NCBI GenBank assembly: GCA_016218045.1 | Contig: JACRFB010000046.1 | Coordinates: 62,001-126,000, forward strand | DNA length: 64,000 nt | From: Ignavibacteriota bacterium | Lineage (GTDB): Bacteria; Bacteroidota; Ignavibacteria; SZUA-365 | Direction: 5' to 3' | In this document: positions 60,559 to 64,000 of the stretch, one piece after another | Numbering within the stretch: the first letter of the stretch is position 1 | How the letters are laid out: each line of letters opens with the position of its first letter | Notes under the pieces: model-generated | Told to the model about the DNA's origin: nothing | What the model saw: only the letters and a program-made list of their open reading frames with translations | The model's database searches: none | Translations under genes and position numbers: made by a program

Positions 60559-62864
60559 TGAGCGCGGACGTACACACACACGGCTCCTCATCCGCGGACG
60601 GCCATCACCTCACGCTCGACGCCGGACCGGCCTGCACGCTGCTTCTGCACCTCGACGCGTCCGTGTATCCGGTGGAACGGCACTGCCGCTACGCGCGTCC
60701 CGCCGATGGCCCGCTGCGGCTTTTCTCCGCGCTTACCTGGCACGAGGAGGAGCCCGGCCTTCGTGTCGGACCCTGGCCCGGCTGGCGCGGCATACCGGAC
60801 ATGCCGGATATACATGTCCTCTGCGAGGATCGCGAGATACACGGGCGCTGGGTGTTTTTTGGTGATGAAATCCACATGCGCCGCCTCCACGTCGCCTTCG
60901 AACTGCCCGCGCACAGCGGCATCACCGTTGCACTGCGCTGCACCGACGCGCGGCTGCAGTACATCTCGCATGAATTTCTCGCCGGCGCGCGTCCTGCGGC
61001 ACGTCCCGTCCCACTCGTGCATCCTGCACACGGCAGGCATCCGCGCCTGCTGACGGGCGAGCGGGATCTCGAGGAAATGCGCGTGCGTGCCCGCGGCGGA
61101 CACCCGTCGTGGACGCGTCTCTGCGCCGTGGCAGCCGCGCCGGGCGGATTTCGTGAAACGGCGCAGGCAAAAATTCCCGCGGGCTCGGAGTCGGCCAGTC
61201 TGGAGGACCAGGCACTGATCGCCGCATGTATTGCCGCGGTGCAGCCCGGCGACGAGGAGATCCGGCGCGCGCACGAGTCCTTCCGCGCCTGCCTGGAACA
61301 GTCCGCCGATCCCGGCTTCGGTCCGCTGGGCATCGACACACAGCTCGGCGAATATCTCGCCGTGCTCTGCACGGCCTTCGATCTTCTGCACGGCACATAC
61401 ACCGAAACCGAACGCACGGCGATTCACGCGTCTCTCGCGCGCCTCGCCGAGGCCTGCGCCGCGTTCCTCACGCCCGGCCGCCGCGATTATGCGCAGGCGC
61501 ATTATCTGGGCTGCGGACTCGGCCTGCTTGCCTACTGCGCTCTCGACGACGGCGCTGATCCGCGTGTGGAACGCTGGGGCGCGGAAGTACACGGCGCCTT
61601 CCGCGAGGTGCTGTCGATGCTCCCGGACGACGGCTCGCATCCGCACGGAATCAATCTCTGGATCTACGAGTACGGCTTTCTGTTCCGCTGGCTCGAAATG
61701 CTTCGACACACCTTCGGCCTCGACTACTGGGAGATGAGCGGGCATTGGGAACGCGCCTCGCGCTTCCGCGGTGATTGTACCTCAAGCGCCGCGCGCCGCG
61801 GCATCACGTTCGGCGATACACAATTCCGCACGGGTGGAGACGCGTGGATGCACTACCTCGTGGCACGTCGCACGGGAAGTGCCGACGCGGCTGCTCTCGC
61901 GGACCGCCTCGAACCGCTGCCCGTCGAGGGTGTCGATTTCCGCTGCGCGCCCCTGCGCCGGCGTGTGTACGAGTTTCTGTATGCTGCCGACGTCGGGCCC
62001 GACACCGCGCATGGAAAAATATCGGACGATGCAGTCCTGTATTCGGATCTCGGGCAGGCCGTGCTGCGCTCCGCTGATGTGACCTTGGTCGCGCGCTGCG
62101 GCGCGCCGCTGGGCCGCAGCCGCCGCGCCGCGGGTGAGGCGGGCGGATATGGGCACAGCGATCCGTGCAACGGCTCGATACTGCTTGAACGCGCGGGCGT
62201 GCTGGTACTCGCGGGTCCGGGACCCGTGTACCGCCGCGACACCGCGCTGCAGAATCTGTACACAGTGGACGGCCGCGGCCAACTGGGCGATGGCATGGTC
62301 TGGGCGCCCGATTGTACGCCCGACCGCCATATTCCGGACAATCCTGTCCTGTACTCGCGCGGAGACGTGTCATGCCTCGCGATGCAGTTCGGCTGTGCGT
62401 ACCTCGATGACCTCGGTGTCACGTCCTGTACGCGCGCGCTGGCGCTGTTCCCCGACGGGGCTTTGCTCGTTGTGGACCGCATCTCGCTCGCGGAAACACG
62501 ATCGGTGCAATGGAATCTGCACACACAGGCGCTGCTCGAGTCGCGCGGATTTGCCCCCTGCCTGACCTTCGCCGTGAAGGCGGGAGGCGCGGACGGTCGG
62601 CTGCAGATACTGCCGGGAGCGCCGTTTTCGTGGACGCAGTCCGACTGCGAGTTTGTTCCCGCGTATCCGCACGACGGCACGCGCGACACACACCTGCGGC
62701 TGTCCTTCGACGGCGCGAAGGGCACGGTGGTCTGGACGCTCGCCTTCGGCCGTGACGACGAGTTGCGGGCTGCGCAGCACGGTCCGCGTGTCGCGCGTCT
62801 TTCGCTTGGGCCGGCCTCGCTGCTCTTCGATTTTTCCACGAATCTTTTCGAGCCGGCCCCATGA
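60558..62864 (+). CDS. Heparinase II/III-like polysaccharide lyase, cytoplasmic
   Basis: 768 residues from ATG 60558, sharing one base with the previous stop (TGATG); a GTG at 60555 is an alternative. No signal peptide, unlike periplasmic relatives. An N-terminal beta domain (~1-150) leads to an alpha/alpha toroid (~150-480; LGEYLAVLCTAFDLLHG, HPHGINLWIYEYGFLFRWLEM, YDYAQ-like). The beta-sandwich heparinase II/III domain follows (EAGGYGHSDPCNGSILLERAGVLVLAGPG) with the conserved His-x-Asp pair. Such enzymes cleave uronic-acid-containing oligosaccharides by beta-elimination. Overlaps the next gene by ATGA. Confidence 0.75.
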   Translation: MSADVHTHGSSSADGHHLTLDAGPACTLLLHLDASVYPVERHCRYARPADGPLRLFSALTWHEEEPGLRVGPWPGWRGIPDMPDIHVLCEDREIHGRWVFFGDEIHMRRLHVAFELPAHSGITVALRCTDARLQYISHEFLAGARPAARPVPLVHPAHGRHPRLLTGERDLEEMRVRARGGHPSWTRLCAVAAAPGGFRETAQAKIPAGSESASLEDQALIAACIAAVQPGDEEIRRAHESFRACLEQSADPGFGPLGIDTQLGEYLAVLCTAFDLLHGTYTETERTAIHASLARLAEACAAFLTPGRRDYAQAHYLGCGLGLLAYCALDDGADPRVERWGAEVHGAFREVLSMLPDDGSHPHGINLWIYEYGFLFRWLEMLRHTFGLDYWEMSGHWERASRFRGDCTSSAARRGITFGDTQFRTGGDAWMHYLVARRTGSADAAALADRLEPLPVEGVDFRCAPLRRRVYEFLYAADVGPDTAHGKISDDAVLYSDLGQAVLRSADVTLVARCGAPLGRSRRAAGEAGGYGHSDPCNGSILLERAGVLVLAGPGPVYRRDTALQNLYTVDGRGQLGDGMVWAPDCTPDRHIPDNPVLYSRGDVSCLAMQFGCAYLDDLGVTSCTRALALFPDGALLVVDRISLAETRSVQWNLHTQALLESRGFAPCLTFAVKAGGADGRLQILPGAPFSWTQSDCEFVPAYPHDGTRDTHLRLSFDGAKGTVVWTLAFGRDDELRAAQHGPRVARLSLGPASLLFDFSTNLFEPAP

Positions 62865-64000
62865 CGCGGATCGACTCACGCACCGCGTCCGCGGCGTTCG
62901 GCGCGCCTCTGCGCATCGACAGCTTCGCCGATGGCGGCGTGTGGATTTCCGACGATCGCGTCTCGGCCTTTGTATCGGGCCGCGACGGATCGCTGCGTGA
63001 ATGTGCGTATCACGGCCGGCAAATCGTGAGCCGCAACGCGCGGATATTTTCGTGTGAGACCGGTGCGCTGCACCTGCTGTACGAAAGTCAGAACCGCTGG
63101 CTGCCCGTTGACATGCGCACGGCGCGGGTCGGCACGCGCCGCGTCGAGACGGAGCCCGGGCAGGGTCCGCGGTGTGTGATCTCGGCGGACGGACGCGTGA
63201 TCGTCCTGCAGCTCACACACGCCGGACGCATCCGCGTCGTGCTGCGAAAACAGAGCCGTGTCACTTCCGTGCAGGGGGAACGCGCGTGGAGTGAGGCATC
63301 CATAGACGGATCGGTGCTGCGACTGTCCTGTACCGACCGGCTGTTTCTGTATGACTGGCTGCGCCGCGAAGGACCGTACGCCGGCGATTTTCTCATTCCG
63401 GAACATTGGCGCCGGCGCCTGTTTGTCGGACCCCCGCGGTCGGGCAGGGCCCGGGTCTCCGATCTGCGTCCCGAATGGCGGGACGCGGATCCGTGCCTGT
63501 ATGACGCCACGGTGTACACCACCATACAGTGCCAGGGCGGAGCGTGGGATGTGGACGAGCAGGGCTGGCAATGGACAAGCCCCGCGCGCGCGGATGTTCA
63601 CATGGAGGAGATACAGATCTGTTTCACCGATACCGACCGCGCCGAGGAATCCGGCGCAACGGCAGGGGCTCGGACGGTTGCACACGCCGGCATTCACTGT
63701 ACACCGGAAACGGAGGGCGGTGTGGCGCATCCCGTGCTTCGACTTCCGGGGTACCCGGCAGTGGAGCGATTCTTTTTGCAGGCGCCATCCATCGTCGATG
63801 CCTGCACCGTCCGCGATCACGGTATGCCCCGCGCCTCGTTCGGCGCCTACTACTGGCTGTGGGCCTGGGACGCGCTGGTTGCGGCGGCGGAATATCCGCG
63901 CTGGGGCGCGCTCGCCGCGATGCGACGCGTGATCGAGTTTGTGCATCGCCATCGCGACGTCGACGGGCGCATACCCATGCGCTGGACGCGCGACCTCGAC
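62861..64000 (+). CDS. Glycoside hydrolase-like alpha/alpha-barrel protein, 3' end missing
   Basis: The frame starts at ATG 62861 (overlapping the previous stop) and stays open to the right edge: 380 codons. No signal peptide. The N-terminal ~270 residues are a beta-sandwich (GGVWISDDRVSAFVSGRDGSL, RVVLRKQSRV). From ~285 the sequence turns into the start of an alpha/alpha toroid with YYWLWAWDALVAAAEYPRWG and VIEFVHRHRDVDGRIPMRW, as in GH63/GH15/amylo-1,6-glucosidase-like families where WDW/WD carries a substrate-binding Asp. Catalytic residues would lie beyond the edge. Last visible member of the carbohydrate operon. Confidence 0.65.
   Translation, partial: MTRIDSRTASAAFGAPLRIDSFADGGVWISDDRVSAFVSGRDGSLRECAYHGRQIVSRNARIFSCETGALHLLYESQNRWLPVDMRTARVGTRRVETEPGQGPRCVISADGRVIVLQLTHAGRIRVVLRKQSRVTSVQGERAWSEASIDGSVLRLSCTDRLFLYDWLRREGPYAGDFLIPEHWRRRLFVGPPRSGRARVSDLRPEWRDADPCLYDATVYTTIQCQGGAWDVDEQGWQWTSPARADVHMEEIQICFTDTDRAEESGATAGARTVAHAGIHCTPETEGGVAHPVLRLPGYPAVERFFLQAPSIVDACTVRDHGMPRASFGAYYWLWAWDALVAAAEYPRWGALAAMRRVIEFVHRHRDVDGRIPMRWTRDLD

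Overview
The window comes from a high-GC bacterium of the Bacteroidota/Chlorobiota/Ignavibacteria (FCB) group. The evidence is five secreted proteins with C-terminal type IX secretion (T9SS)-like sorting domains, a TonB-dependent receptor with a carboxypeptidase-like plug extension next to a DUF4249-like lipoprotein, an LptD homologue, DUF1501/DUF1800 partner proteins, and promoter elements resembling TAnnTTTG. No rRNA, tRNA, CRISPR array, insertion sequence or integrase was seen. The window cuts a gene at each end: a DUF4838 protein on the left and a glycoside-hydrolase-like protein on the right. Coding density is high. Exceptions are the 9.5-10.1 kb and 47.2-47.9 kb spacers and several shorter spacers filled with 7- or 8-bp tandem repeats.

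Layout. 1-3.8 kb: divergent DUF4838 and GH38-like glycan-active proteins. 3.8-9.5 kb: a minus-strand operon read as SpoIIE-type phosphatase, Ser/Thr kinase-TPR, two small paralogous NHLP-like proteins, then a class-1 isoprenoid (ComQ/polyprenyl-synthetase-fold) enzyme. A terminator-like hairpin precedes the last gene. 10.1-16 kb: SNF2 helicase plus SWIM protein, and typA/bipA. 16.2-27.4 kb: lipoproteins, a T9SS BNR-repeat protein, a TonB receptor pair, an EVE-like/DUF3883-like protein, then GT9 glycosyltransferase, lipoprotein, rpe and acyl-CoA synthetase. 27.5-30.8 kb: DUF1501 and DUF1800. 31-33.2 kb: pdxB, a DUF1858 protein and a TlpA-like thioredoxin. 33.2-35.9 kb: two Rieske proteins, a CxxCH-bearing barrel protein and a DUF2231-like membrane protein. 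36.2-50.5 kb: valS, envelope and secreted proteins (propeller, MORN, choice-of-anchor, tail-fibre-like) and lptD. 50.6-64 kb: a tightly overlapping carbohydrate operon with galactokinase, ABC importer permeases and binding protein, and five enzyme-like proteins without signal peptides.

The most notable candidate system is the 3.8-5.7 kb segment. Two tandem small proteins share an N-terminal NHLP/Os1348-like helical leader and a C-terminal PPWSQ block with a second Trp nine residues later, and they sit directly upstream of an enzyme with two Asp-rich DDxxD motifs. ComQ, which has the same enzyme fold, prenylates a Trp of the ComX pheromone, so Trp prenylation of a ribosomal peptide is a testable hypothesis, not a demonstrated function. 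The kinase and phosphatase upstream would be natural regulators.

Second, the spacers contain different heptanucleotide tandem repeats that keep a constant 7-bp phase even where the motif changes, resembling the STRRs of filamentous cyanobacteria. Third, the right-hand locus appears to import oligosaccharides through an ABC transporter (ATPase not encoded here) and degrade them in the cytoplasm. That differs from the SusCD route usual in this group, and several of its enzymes belong to families I do not recognise.
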